From contig NZ_JACWCT010000058.1 of NCBI RefSeq assembly GCF_016613415.1, forward strand, positions 24,839 through 88,838: a stretch of 64,000 nucleotides of DNA, in the 5' to 3' direction. Source of the DNA: Methylobacterium ajmalii. Lineage in GTDB: Bacteria > Pseudomonadota > Alphaproteobacteria > Rhizobiales > Beijerinckiaceae. The translations under genes and the position numbers were made by a program. The notes below the pieces were generated by a model. It did not search any database and was not told the origin of the DNA. It saw only the letters and a program-made list of their open reading frames with translations. Below are positions 1-8,140 of the stretch, piece by piece (position 1 is the first letter of the stretch; each line of letters opens with the position of its first letter).

Positions 1-3000
1 TCGCCACGGGGCCGGCGAGCGCCAGGCCCAGCGTCGGGGCCGGCGCGGTCCAGGCGCGGGGCGTCGCCGTGGCGGTGAGCGTGCCGCGGGCGTCGAGGCG
101 CCAGGCCTTGGCGTCGACCTGCACCAGGCCGGTCCAGGTCGTCGGGCCGAGGTCGAGGGTGAGCCCGCCGGTGCGCAAAACCCCGCCGACCACCGAGGCC
201 GGGACCGAGACCGGCCCGGCCGCCACCAGGGAGCCGCGGTCGAGTTCCTCCGCCACCACCTGGGCGACGCGGCCGGCGCGCAGGGGGTCCTCCTCGGACA
301 GGAGCCGGGTCAGGGCCCGTGGGATGCCCGCGGGATCGAGGTCGCGCACGCTCAGGCCCGCGAGCTCCAGCGCCCCGCTGCCGGCGAGATTGCCCACCAG
401 CGCGGCGGGGCTGTCGCCCGCGGCCCCCAGGCGCAGGCGCAGCGACACCTGGCCCTTCACGGCGTCGCCGCCGGTCAGCGCCGTCAGGGAGGCCGCCGTC
501 AGGCCGCCCTCGGCGGCGAGCGTCGCCTGCCCGCCCTGGCGCGCCAGGGTGGCGCCGCCGGTGAGCCGCCCGCCCGCCAGCCCGCCGGTGAAGTCGCGGA
601 TGGAAAGACCCTCGGACCCGAACCCGAGGTCGAACCGCGCCCAGTCCGCCGCGAGGCCGCGGCCGAGATCGAGGCGGCGCACCGTCAGGGCGACGTGGCC
701 GGTCGCGGGCGGGACCGGGGCCGGGCCGAACCGCACCGCGGACCACGCCTCCGGCCCGGATGGGGCCGTCCCCCCGTTCAGCACCATCGCGTCGGCGAGC
801 CAGGGCAGGGAGACCCGTTCGAGGGCGACCGTGCCGGTGACGTCGCCCCCGGCATTCCGCGTCAGGGTCGCGTCGACCGCCGATCCCGCCACCGTGCCGG
901 TCACCGCGAGGCGCGGCGTCTCGCCGCTGCGCGACAGGCCGAGGGTCAGCGTCGCCGGCACCGGGTCCGGCGGGGGCGCGGCGCGGCCGAGAAGGCCGGC
1001 GAGCGGACGCAGGTCGGTGGCCGCCACGGTCAGGGCGCCGTCCTGCAGGGGACCGCCGGCCGCCGGCATCACCAGGGCCCGGGCGGTCCCGACCTTGGCC
1101 CCGGCGAACTCGCCGTCCAGGGTCAGGCGCAGCGGTCCCTCCGCGCCGTCGCGGCGCCCTGCCATGTGGAGGACCGCCGGCATCGCCAGGGCCGGGTCGG
1201 CCGGCCGGCCGAGCCAGCGGCCGGAGGGGACGCCGTCGAGGCGGATGTCGAGGTCGTCGAGCCGCCCGGCGCGGGCGGCCAGCGACAGGGCGAGGCGCCC
1301 GCCGGCCGCGGTGCCGCGGGCATGGCCGCGCAGCCGGTCCGGGTCGGTGCCGGAGTCCCGCTCCAGCGTCAGGTCGAGGGCGACCGGGCCGTCGCGCAGG
1401 AAGCCCGGCACCAGGCGTGCCTCGTCCACGAAGGCGTGCGACACGAGGTCGATGAGCGGGGCCGCCGCCGGCGCGCTCACCTGCCCGGCGATGCGTCCGG
1501 CGCCGTCGGCCCCGATCCGGCCCGACAGGCTGGCCCGGGCCCCGGCGAGGTCGCGCACCTCCAGGCTGTCGAGGCGGATCGCGGCGCCCTCCGATTGCAG
1601 GCTGGCGGCGATCTCGCCGGTGCGGGGCCCGGTCGGGCCGTAGCGCAGGTCGCGCGCGAGCAGGGTCAGCCCGACATCGTGGTCGTGCAGGGCGGCCACC
1701 GCGCCGCGCATCGGCGGCAATTCGGCGACGTCGAGGCCGTCGGCGATGATCTGGGCGTCGAAGCGCGGGCGCGGCTGGTCCGGCCCGGCCGGGCTGTAGC
1801 GGGCCGATCCGGTGAGCCTCGCGCTCCCCAGCGCCACCCGGGCGTTGCGCAGCGACAGGACGGGGAGGGCCGCCGCCACGTCGGCCTCGGCCGAGAACGG
1901 CCGGCCGTCGAGGAGCCCGGCGAGGGGACCGCCGAGGCCGAGCCGGTCGAGGAGGCGGGCGAGGCGGTCGGAGGCCGGAGCGTCGAGAGCGACGTGGCCC
2001 GAGAGGCCGCCGCTCGGCGTCACGTCGCCGGAGAGCGCCAGCCCCAGGCCGCCCGCCGCCTTGCCGGCGAGCCGCCGCAATGCCACGGCGCCGGAGGGCC
2101 GCAGCACCGCGCTCAACGCGGCGCCGGTCCATTCCTCGCGGGCGAGGGTCAGGCTGTCGACCGCGACGTCGAGGGAGAGGGTGCCCGGCAGGGCGCCGGG
2201 CGACAGGCCGCGGCCGAGGAGCGCCTGGCCGGTGGCGCTCATCAGGAAGCCGTCGAGGTCGAGGCGGCGCGCCTCGAGGCTCAGGGCGGCCCGGGCGCCC
2301 GCGAGGTCGAGGCTGCCCCGCCCGGTAAAGCGCAGCGGCGCCTCGCCGGGGACCTCGAGGCTCAAGGTCTCGAAGGTGGCGAGCCGGCCCTTCGCCTTGA
2401 ACCCGCCCTGGACCGAGAACGGCAGGGCGGCGCCCGCGGCCTGGGCCGGCGGCCCCACCACCAGGCGGGCGCTGCCGGCGGCTGCCGGCACGCTGCCGCC
2501 CTCGGGGCCGGGGACGAGGCTCACCCGGGCGTCGAGGTCGAGCCGGGGCATCGTGTCGCCGCCGGCGCCGAGCTTGACCGGCACCGTCCCGTCCGGTCCC
2601 GGCTCGCCGGTGGTGAGGCGGAACGCTACCCCCTCGACGCGGCCCTCGGCCCGCCACGGGCCGGCGAGCCGCGGCGCGGAGAGACGGACGGTCTCGGCGT
2701 AGACCTGGTCGGTGCGCCCGGTCGCCGCCACCCGGGTGGTGACGAGGAGCTGGGCCACCCGCAGGTCCTCGACCGCGAGGTCGCGGCCCTCTCCGGCGAG
2801 GGGCGGCAGGGGCAGGAGGGCGCCGGCCTCCGTCGTCGGCAGGGTGACCTCGCCGCGGCCGATCCGGGTCTCGGTGAAGCGGATCTCGCCGGAGAGGAGC
2901 GGGGTGAGGGCGATCTCGGCCTTGACGAAGCGCGCGTCGAGGGAGGCCCGGTCGCGCCCGGCCGCGAGGCGCAGGTGGTCGACCCGCAGGCGCGGCGAGG

Positions 3001-3175
3001 GCAGCAGGCGGATCTCCAGGCGGCCGTCGCTGCGGGCCTCGAGCCCGAGCGAGCGGCTGAGCGCCGCGTCGAGGGAGCCGCGATAGGCCTCCCACGGGAT
3101 GAAGGGCGGCGCGACGAGCGCCGCGGCGAGGATCAGGATGACGAGGCCCGCCAGGGCGGTCAGGATGTCGCGCAC
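1..3175 (-). CDS. AsmA family protein, 3' end beyond the window
   Basis: One frame on the minus strand stays open for more than 1050 codons and runs off the left edge. It starts with a single membrane helix (about residues 4-25, VRDILTALAGLVILILAAAL) followed by PPFIPWEAYRGSL. That is the usual beginning of AsmA/TamB-like proteins, which are anchored in the inner membrane and are thought to carry lipids across the periplasm or control outer-membrane assembly. The rest is a long series of beta-rich stretches of the type 'LDLDGFLMSATG' and 'LRLGAAGDSPAALVGNLAGSG'; the latter is typical of the C-terminal AsmA domain. The GTG at 3173-3175 is chosen because the nearest ATG (3214-3216) is out of frame. 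Antisense open frames in this stretch are shadows. Confidence 0.85.
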   Translation of the reverse strand, partial: MRDILTALAGLVILILAAALVAPPFIPWEAYRGSLDAALSRSLGLEARSDGRLEIRLLPSPRLRVDHLRLAAGRDRASLDARFVKAEIALTPLLSGEIRFTETRIGRGEVTLPTTEAGALLPLPPLAGEGRDLAVEDLRVAQLLVTTRVAATGRTDQVYAETVRLSAPRLAGPWRAEGRVEGVAFRLTTGEPGPDGTVPVKLGAGGDTMPRLDLDARVSLVPGPEGGSVPAAAGSARLVVGPPAQAAGAALPFSVQGGFKAKGRLATFETLSLEVPGEAPLRFTGRGSLDLAGARAALSLEARRLDLDGFLMSATGQALLGRGLSPGALPGTLSLDVAVDSLTLAREEWTGAALSAVLRPSGAVALRRLAGKAAGGLGLALSGDVTPSGGLSGHVALDAPASDRLARLLDRLGLGGPLAGLLDGRPFSAEADVAAALPVLSLRNARVALGSARLTGSARYSPAGPDQPRPRFDAQIIADGLDVAELPPMRGAVAALHDHDVGLTLLARDLRYGPTGPRTGEIAASLQSEGAAIRLDSLEVRDLAGARASLSGRIGADGAGRIAGQVSAPAAAPLIDLVSHAFVDEARLVPGFLRDGPVALDLTLERDSGTDPDRLRGHARGTAAGGRLALSLAARAGRLDDLDIRLDGVPSGRWLGRPADPALAMPAVLHMAGRRDGAEGPLRLTLDGEFAGAKVGTARALVMPAAGGPLQDGALTVAATDLRPLAGLLGRAAPPPDPVPATLTLGLSRSGETPRLAVTGTVAGSAVDATLTRNAGGDVTGTVALERVSLPWLADAMVLNGGTAPSGPEAWSAVRFGPAPVPPATGHVALTVRRLDLGRGLAADWARFDLGFGSEGLSIRDFTGGLAGGRLTGGATLARQGGQATLAAEGGLTAASLTALTGGDAVKGQVSLRLRLGAAGDSPAALVGNLAGSGALELAGLSVRDLDPAGIPRALTRLLSEEDPLRAGRVAQVVAEELDRGSLVAAGPVSVPASVVGGVLRTGGLTLDLGPTTWTGLVQVDAKAWRLDARGTLTATATPRAWTAPAPTLGLALAGPVA

Positions 3176-3407
3176 CGTGCTGTCCGTGCCGCCCCGCGAG
3201 GAGAGCGCCGCCCCATGTTCGTCCGACGGCCCGACGGGCCGTACCCCGATGACCGGGCTAGCATATCGGCATCGGAAACGAGGGCGAAATCCGGCGCGAT
3301 CACGCAGCGAGAGCCCGCCCCCGATGCGCCTCTGCCACGCTCCGGACCCGCCTGACAGGGCGGGGCGACGCTGCTAGAGCGGCAGCGTGACCCGATCGAC
3401 GGACCCG

Positions 3408-5156
3408 ATGCGCTACTATCTCGGCCTCGCCACCACCTTCCACGACCCGGCCCTCGCCCTGGTCGGGCCGGACGGCACGGTGCTCTTCGCCGAGGCGACG
3501 GAGCGCTACCTGCAGTACAAGCGCGCCCCGAACTGCGAGCCGGATTCGGCGCCCCGCATGGCGGGCCTGCTCAAGGCCCACCTGCCGCCGGGTGCCGAGC
3601 TGGTGATCGCCACCACCTGGGGGCCGGAGTTCAGCCGCTACCTCGCCGACCAGGCCGGGACCGGCGCCTTCGGGCTCGACGCGCTGAAAGCCCATTCGCC
3701 GGCCCTCAACCGCTCGCTGGTGCCCGAGCGGGCCGAGCGCACCTTCATCGCCGAGCTGGCGCTGGCGCAGGGGCGGGCGGGCTACGGCACGCTGCTCGGC
3801 CTCGACCGGGCCCATGGCGGCCGCTCGACCATCGCGGGACTCAGGCGCTACCCCCACCACCTGACGCACGCCGCCTACGGCCTGTGGGGCTCGCCGTTCC
3901 GGGACGCGACCTGCCTCGTCGTCGACGGCATGGGCGAGACCGGCGCCTCGGCGATCTACCGGATGGAGGGGGGGCGCCTCGTCGAGGTCAAGCGCCATCG
4001 CGGCCGCGAATCGGTCGGCTTCTTCTTCGGCCTCGTCACCGACCTCGCCGGCTTCGACCAGGCCAAGGGCGAGGAATGGAAGATCATGGGGCTCGCCCCC
4101 TACGGCCGGCCCGACCCGGAGCTGATGGCGCTCCTGCGCCGGCTGTACCGGATCGAGAACGGCCGCCTGCGCTTCTCGGACGCCGCCACCGTCCAGGCGG
4201 TGGCCGACGAGATCCGCGCCCGCCGCCCGGCGGAGGCCGACGAGGACGGCTGGGCCGACCTCTCAGCCTGCGGCCAGGCGATCTTTTCCGAGATGATGGA
4301 CGTGCTCGTCGCCGAGGCCTGGCGGCTCAGCCCCCACGAGAACCTCGTCGTCACCGGCGGCTGCGCGCTCAACTCGTCCTATAACGGCCGGCTGCTCGGG
4401 CGCAGCGAGTTCCGGCGCCTCCACGTCCCGTCGGCGCCGGCCGACGACGGCAACGCGCTCGGCGCGGCCTGGCTGGCGTATCGGGAGGACCACCCGGACT
4501 GGACCGGGCCGGGCGTGCTCGCCACGCCCTATCTCGGCTCGCGGGTCTCGACCGAGCCCCTGGAGCGGATGGTCGGGTGGGAGCCGCGGCTGCGCCATCT
4601 CGGCCATGACGGCGTGACGCAGGCCGCCGCCGACATCCTGGCGGCGGGCGGGCTCGTCGGCTGGGTGCAGGGCCGGGCGGAGTTCGGGCCGCGCGCCCTC
4701 GGCAACCGTTCGATCCTGGCCGATCCGCGGCCTTCCGACGCCAAGGCGATCCTCAACGGCAAGGTGAAGTACCGCGAGGCGTTCCGGCCCTTCGCGCCCT
4801 CGATCCTGGCCGAGGCCGGGCCCGACTGGTTCGAGGATTACCAGGACAGCCCCTACATGGAGCGCACCCTGGTCTGGCGGCCGGAGATGCGGGACAGGGT
4901 GCCGGCGGTGGTGCACGAGGACGGCACCGGCCGCCTCCAGAGCGTGACCGAGGCGCGCAACCCGGCCTACGCCGCCCTGATCCGCGCCTTCGCGGAGCGG
5001 ACCGGCGTGCCGATCCTGCTCAACACCAGCTTCAACGTGATGGGCAAGCCGATCCTCCACACCGCCGAGGACGCGATCCTGATGTTCTCCACCACCGGTC
5101 TCGACGCCGTGGTGATCGAGGACTGGATCCTGGTGAAGGACGGGGTGAAGACATGA
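3408..5156 (+). CDS. Carbamoyltransferase of the NodU/CmcH family
   Basis: About 582 residues from ATG 3408; an in-frame GTG at 3387 would add seven residues. The N-terminal part has the Kae1/HSP70-like fold signatures of the family: GLATTFHDPALALV at the start, HHLTHAAYG near residue 155 (His ligands), VVDGMGETGAS and VVTGGCALN. The C-terminal YrdC-like half has GRAEFGPRALGNRSILADPR and FRPFAPSILAE, then LLNTSFNVMGKPI. Family members make carbamoyl-adenylate from carbamoyl phosphate and ATP and pass the carbamoyl group to a sugar or antibiotic hydroxyl. The substrate is unknown here: no nodulation, polyketide or glycan genes lie beside it. It is monocistronic and ends at a strong hairpin. 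Confidence 0.93.
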   Translation: MRYYLGLATTFHDPALALVGPDGTVLFAEATERYLQYKRAPNCEPDSAPRMAGLLKAHLPPGAELVIATTWGPEFSRYLADQAGTGAFGLDALKAHSPALNRSLVPERAERTFIAELALAQGRAGYGTLLGLDRAHGGRSTIAGLRRYPHHLTHAAYGLWGSPFRDATCLVVDGMGETGASAIYRMEGGRLVEVKRHRGRESVGFFFGLVTDLAGFDQAKGEEWKIMGLAPYGRPDPELMALLRRLYRIENGRLRFSDAATVQAVADEIRARRPAEADEDGWADLSACGQAIFSEMMDVLVAEAWRLSPHENLVVTGGCALNSSYNGRLLGRSEFRRLHVPSAPADDGNALGAAWLAYREDHPDWTGPGVLATPYLGSRVSTEPLERMVGWEPRLRHLGHDGVTQAAADILAAGGLVGWVQGRAEFGPRALGNRSILADPRPSDAKAILNGKVKYREAFRPFAPSILAEAGPDWFEDYQDSPYMERTLVWRPEMRDRVPAVVHEDGTGRLQSVTEARNPAYAALIRAFAERTGVPILLNTSFNVMGKPILHTAEDAILMFSTTGLDAVVIEDWILVKDGVKT

Positions 5157-5157
5157 A

Positions 5158-5190
5158 AAGGGCCGGCCCCGTGCCCGGGTGCCGGCCCTT
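5158..5190. terminator. Hairpin terminator between convergent genes
   Basis: A perfect 10-bp stem (AAGGGCCGGC at 5158-5167, GCCGGCCCTT at 5181-5190) with a 13-nt loop starts right after the stop codon of the carbamoyltransferase. It lies between that gene and the minus-strand gene ending at 5215, so it may serve both directions. The T-tract is short. Confidence 0.7.
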
Positions 5191-5214
5191 GAATCTTTAG
5201 AGGGGCTGCGAGGC

Positions 5215-5577
5215 CTACTCGCAGACCTCGACGCGCTTGTAGGTGAAGGACTCGTCGTCGAGCCACACCTTGCGGCGCTCGAAGTGGCAGATCGGGCCGC
5301 GGCGCGGGCGCACGATCACGGTCTCGGGCTCCTCGACGTAGACCCGGCGCGGCGGCGGCACGACGTAGGCCGGAGGCGGCGGGGGGGCGGCCTGGGCACC
5401 GTTCATGATCGCGCCGGCGGCGACGCCGCCGAGGATGCCGGCCGCCGCGCCGCCGATGATCGCCGCGCCGACATTGTCGCGGGCCTGGGCCTGGGGGGCG
5501 GCGGTGACGAAGAGGGCGGCGACGAGCGCCGCGCCCGCGCCGAGGCGCGGAAGGCCGTGAGAGGTCAGAGCGCGCAC
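5215..5577 (-). CDS. Small secreted glycine-zipper protein
   Basis: 120 residues. Residues 1-33 form a signal peptide ending ...APQAQA. A glycine/alanine-rich hydrophobic stretch follows (GAAIIGGAAAGILGGVAAG, about 37-55), of the glycine-zipper kind that inserts into or spans membranes. A proline-rich linker (PPPPPAYVVPPP) comes next. The C-terminal part carries two Cys (ICHFERRKVWLDDESFTYKRVEVC) that could form a disulfide in the periplasm. This architecture is common in small envelope proteins of Methylobacterium-like bacteria; no enzymatic function can be read from it. It is monocistronic and convergent with the carbamoyltransferase. Confidence 0.75.
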   Translation of the reverse strand: MRALTSHGLPRLGAGAALVAALFVTAAPQAQARDNVGAAIIGGAAAGILGGVAAGAIMNGAQAAPPPPPAYVVPPPRRVYVEEPETVIVRPRRGPICHFERRKVWLDDESFTYKRVEVCE

Positions 5578-5813
5578 GCTGAGGGTCTCCGAAGGGTGTG
5601 GGCGCGAGGATGCGAGTGAGTGCTTAACGAAGTGCCAAGCTTGCCGTCCGATCGAGCGCCGGACGGGGCGGCCCGGGGCCGACGTAAGCCTCGCGCCGTC
5701 GGGTCGAAGAGGTGACGGCGGTTTGCGGCGATTTCCGGGTAGGCCGGACCTTCCGGGCCGGGTGTGTATTTCAGGCCACGGTGACGGTCGCCGCCGGTCC
5801 TCGCGCAGACGAA

Positions 5814-5840
5814 GAGGACCGCCCCCGGGGGGCGGTCCTC
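5814..5840. terminator. Long GC hairpin, likely terminator for the two small minus-strand genes
   Basis: A 12-13 bp palindrome (GAGGACCGCCCC at 5814-5825 pairs with 5829-5840) with almost no loop lies just downstream of the stop at 5859 on the minus strand. No clear T-tract is seen. Confidence 0.6.
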
Positions 5841-5858
5841 TGTTGTCTTGCTCGGTCC

Positions 5859-5969
5859 TTACATGTTCATCAGGGCGCTGGCGGTGCCGAAGGCCGTCAT
5901 GGCGAGGCCGCCGGCCAGGACGCCGATCATGCCGTAGGACACGGCGCGCAGAAGCTTCATCTCGCTCAT
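5859..5969 (-). CDS. 36-residue single-helix membrane protein
   Basis: Starts at the ATG at 5967-5969, preceded by GGAG at a good distance (GGAGATCCATCG-ATG). The product, MSEMKLLRAVSYGMIGVLAG followed by GLAMTAFGTASALMNM, is one hydrophobic helix with a short charged N-terminus. A longer frame reading in from 6047 has no ribosome site and overlaps the upstream gene. It lies 13 nt downstream of the 88-residue secreted protein on the same strand, so the two are probably co-transcribed and end at the hairpin at 5814-5840. Function unknown. Confidence 0.65.
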   Translation of the reverse strand: MSEMKLLRAVSYGMIGVLAGGLAMTAFGTASALMNM

Positions 5970-5982
5970 CGATGGATCTCCG

Positions 5983-6249
5983 TTAGCAGCGGTAGCCGCC
6001 CGTGGTCTGGCCGTACTGCTTGACCGGGAAGTTCTGCTGGTTGGCATTGCCCTCCGAGGCCGAGCTCATCGGGCAGGCGCCGTAGAACGGCACGCTGGTG
6101 TTGGCCCGGCCGCCGATCGAGCCGGTGGTCTCGACGTCGCGCGGGGCGAAGGGGTTGGCCGGGGAGTTCGCACTGGATGCCATGGCGGACGAGATCGGGG
6201 CGACGCCAAGGACAAAAGCGGTGACGACGGCGGCGATGCGGGTCTTCAT
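5983..6249 (-). CDS. 88-residue secreted protein
   Basis: The ATG at 6247-6249 is preceded by AAGGAG about 12 nt upstream. The longer frame beginning at 6417 is low in hydrophobic content and unlikely to be translated. The N-terminus is a clear signal peptide (MKTRIAAVVTAFVLGVAPIS, cleavage near ...SAMA-SS). The mature part, with NPFAPRDVETTGSIGG and GACPMSSASEG, is small, polar and carries two Cys (GACP and the terminal YRC). It looks like the first gene of a two-gene unit with the 36-residue membrane protein. No family recognised. Confidence 0.65.
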   Translation of the reverse strand: MKTRIAAVVTAFVLGVAPISSAMASSANSPANPFAPRDVETTGSIGGRANTSVPFYGACPMSSASEGNANQQNFPVKQYGQTTGGYRC

Positions 6250-6467
6250 CTGGTATCCATGCTCCTTCATACGCTGCAGGCCGAGATATGTGGCCTGCTC
6301 TCTTGCGATAATCGGAATATAGGTGGCCGTGCTGCGGTGCGATGTGTTCCGGCGCACGCGGCATGAGGGATCACGGATCTGGGGCAGGTCGCCCGACGGC
6401 GCGGTCGACCGGTTCATGCGGCGCGCGAGGATCGCGTCGCGGGTGCGGCGGGGAGGGCCAAGTGTCT

Positions 6468-6534
6468 CTCACAAAACTCCCGATCACCGCCTCGGCTTGC
6501 TGTGGCAGCGACATCGCGGCGGGAGTTTTGTGAG
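6468..6534. repeat. 15-bp perfect inverted repeat, MITE-like
   Basis: CTCACAAAACTCCCG (6468-6482) and its exact reverse complement CGGGAGTTTTGTGAG (6520-6534) flank 37 bp. The arms are AT-richer than the surroundings and look like terminal inverted repeats of a very small non-autonomous element. No target-site duplication is evident. Confidence 0.6.
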
Positions 6535-6725
6535 GTGCACCAAGACGAAGCCTTGGCGGAGACCGTCGACGGTGCGTTGAAGGCAGCGGTCATCCACCGG
6601 CGCGGCCCGTGGCGGTCCGTCATGGCGGTCGCATGCGCCATCCCGGAGTGGATCGATCGCGACGACCATCGCCGCTTCGCCCGCGCCGATCGGCACTGAT
6701 CCTCGCGCCGAGACCGAAGCGCGCT

Positions 6726-6832
6726 AGAACGCTTCACGATCGCGGTGCAATCGCGAAGCTGTCCAAGTCATTGTTTTATCGCATTTTCTTCGACGAACCG
6801 GCATCCACTTCGTCGGAAAATGCTCTATCGCG
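6726..6832. repeat. Dispersed intergenic repeat, copy 1
   Basis: This block reads ...GCAATCGCGAAGCT...CATTGTTTT-TCGCATTTTC...CGACGAACCGG...CCACTTCGTCGGAAAATG and ends at GCTCTA. It matches, in opposite orientation and over about 105 bp with roughly a dozen differences by eye, the block at about 53226-53331. Internally CGACGAA and TTCGTCG form a hairpin. Confidence 0.8.
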
Positions 6833-6980
6833 CCGACGTCGGCGACCAGTGGCCCTGCCGCCTCACCGAAGACAACCGGCCTCCGACAAACCCGGAGCGG
6901 TTCACCCTGGCGAAGGAACGAAAGACGGAGGGGCAGCATTCCTTCCATCCAGCAGCCTAGCCGTCAGGGACGACCCCTCC

Positions 6981-7139
6981 ATGACCCTCCTGATCGTTCT
7001 CATCCTGCTCATTCTGCTTTTTGGCGGCGGCGGCAGCTTCTACGGCGGTGGGCGCTATCGCACGGGCGGCCTCGGAATCGGCGGCATCCTGCTCATCATC
7101 CTGGTCGTGCTCCTGCTCACCGGCCGGATCACGATCTGA
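6981..7139 (+). CDS. DUF3309-like 52-residue membrane mini-protein
   Basis: Starts at ATG 6981; upstream frames carry no signal. The product begins MTLLIVLILLILLFGGGGSF. It has two hydrophobic segments (1-14 and about 34-47) separated by a Gly/Arg/Tyr-rich hinge (YGGGRYRTGGLG) and ends LLLTGRITI. This size and pattern match the DUF3309 family, which is very common in Methylobacterium, Bradyrhizobium and relatives. Members are short inner-membrane proteins of unknown role, often linked to stress. Monocistronic. Confidence 0.75.
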   Translation: MTLLIVLILLILLFGGGGSFYGGGRYRTGGLGIGGILLIILVVLLLTGRITI

Positions 7140-7261
7140 CGCTTTGGGGGACCGCCCGCCGCTGCCTGACGAATCCACGGCAGGAGACGAGTGTCCTGCC
7201 GCTTTCGCCTCCGCCCGAGCGACAGGACGGTGCGGCGCGGGCGTCTGCGGCAGAGAGACGA

Positions 7262-7501
7262 ATGGCGAGACAAGGAGCACGACCGGTGATCGATCTCAAC
7301 GCGGCGACCGCCGAGGAGTTGGACAGCGTACCGATGCTGAAGGGGCACGGCTTCGAAATCGTGCGCTACCGCGAGGAGCGCGGCCGGTTCACCAGCTTAC
7401 GTCAGCTCGACGAGGTGCCGGGCTTGAGCGGCAAGACCGACGGAGTTTCCGATCGGGTGACTGTCGACGACCAGGGCAATCCTGAAGTTCGGTTTCGGTA
7501 G
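7262..7501 (+). CDS. Helix-hairpin-helix (ComEA-like) small protein
   Basis: 79 residues from ATG 7262; an in-frame GTG at 7286 would give a protein starting VIDLNAATAEELDSVPMLKG. The sequence IDLNAATAEELDSVPMLKG, then IVRYREERGRFTSLRQLDEV and PGLSGK, is a tandem HhH motif of the ComEA/T2SK type. It binds DNA backbone without sequence specificity. It has no signal peptide or membrane segment, unlike true ComEA, so a cytoplasmic DNA- or RNA-binding mini-protein is likelier than an uptake receptor. Confidence 0.75.
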   Translation: MARQGARPVIDLNAATAEELDSVPMLKGHGFEIVRYREERGRFTSLRQLDEVPGLSGKTDGVSDRVTVDDQGNPEVRFR

Positions 7502-8140
7502 GTCGTCACCGAAGGGTCGCGTGGAGGAGTATGTTCGCCTACCAGATCCACGCAAGGCGCGGGCTCCCTTCTACCATGGCGTGAGCGCGTGGCTGCCGGG
7601 ACAGCCCGGCCGAGCGCCCAAGAGTCGGCAGCCTGATGGTGACGACCGCTCCCTGATGGCCTTCCAGGTTGACGCGTGGTCGGGCCGCCTCCGATCCTCG
7701 TGCCTGTCGCGCGACCCCGCGGGTCTTCCGTATCCTCGCCGCACGGGCCGGCCGCGTCGCTCGGGGTCGTCCCGCAGAGGTCGAGCGCGTGCCTCGTGGA
7801 CCTCCCCCTGATTTCCGATCTCCGATTTCACACCTGTCCAGGTTCGATGGCGATCCCAGATCGTCGACCGCTCGAGGCCTTCGCGCCAGTCATACGGGCG
7901 GAACGACGATGGGACGGGCTGGGCGCGAAGCTTCTTCGCAAGTCGACGGCCGCCATCCGACCGCAGGAGCTGTTAGATCGATGGGCGGCCCAGTTGCATG
8001 GACCTTGTTCGATCGACGTCGGCAGAATCATGGGCGGTCAAGTTTCTTAAATAAATTCAAGATATATTTTAGGAGATTACAACTCGAAATAAGCTCGAAC
8101 ATTCCGATGCAACGGAAGGGCGAGTTTCGAGGAGGAAAAA
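7502..8140. other. 639-bp intergenic region
   Basis: No convincing gene. Open frames at 7521-7811 and 7676-8050 have Arg/Pro/Ser-rich, non-globular translations and no ribosome sites. The last 100 bp become AT-rich (ATAAATTCAAGATATATTTT around 8050-8075), as expected for the promoter of the following chemoreceptor gene. Confidence 0.5.

Larger units (their letters stand above)
6250..6980. other. 731-bp gene-poor stretch with two repeat structures
   Basis: No open frame here has a good ribosome site together with protein-like content. A short plus frame at 6502-6699 is possible but unsupported. What can be seen is a 15-bp perfect inverted repeat (6468-6534) and one copy of a roughly 105-bp dispersed repeat (about 6726-6832). 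The stretch therefore looks like an accumulation site for small mobile repeats. Confidence 0.6.

Noticed and set aside
69..3355. Long plus-strand open frames (524 and 886 codons) opposite the AsmA gene
   Set aside because: Arg/Pro/Ser- or Gly/Arg-rich, non-globular translations that mirror a well-formed minus-strand AsmA reading frame; a GC-rich codon artefact.
6502..6699. 65-codon plus frame overlapping the 15-bp inverted repeat
   Set aside because: Could be a small protein, but lacks a ribosome site and begins inside the repeat; evidence too thin to call.
7676..8050. 124-codon plus frame before the Cache chemoreceptor
   Set aside because: Low-complexity Pro/Arg/Ser content, no ribosome site, no domain; treated as intergenic.
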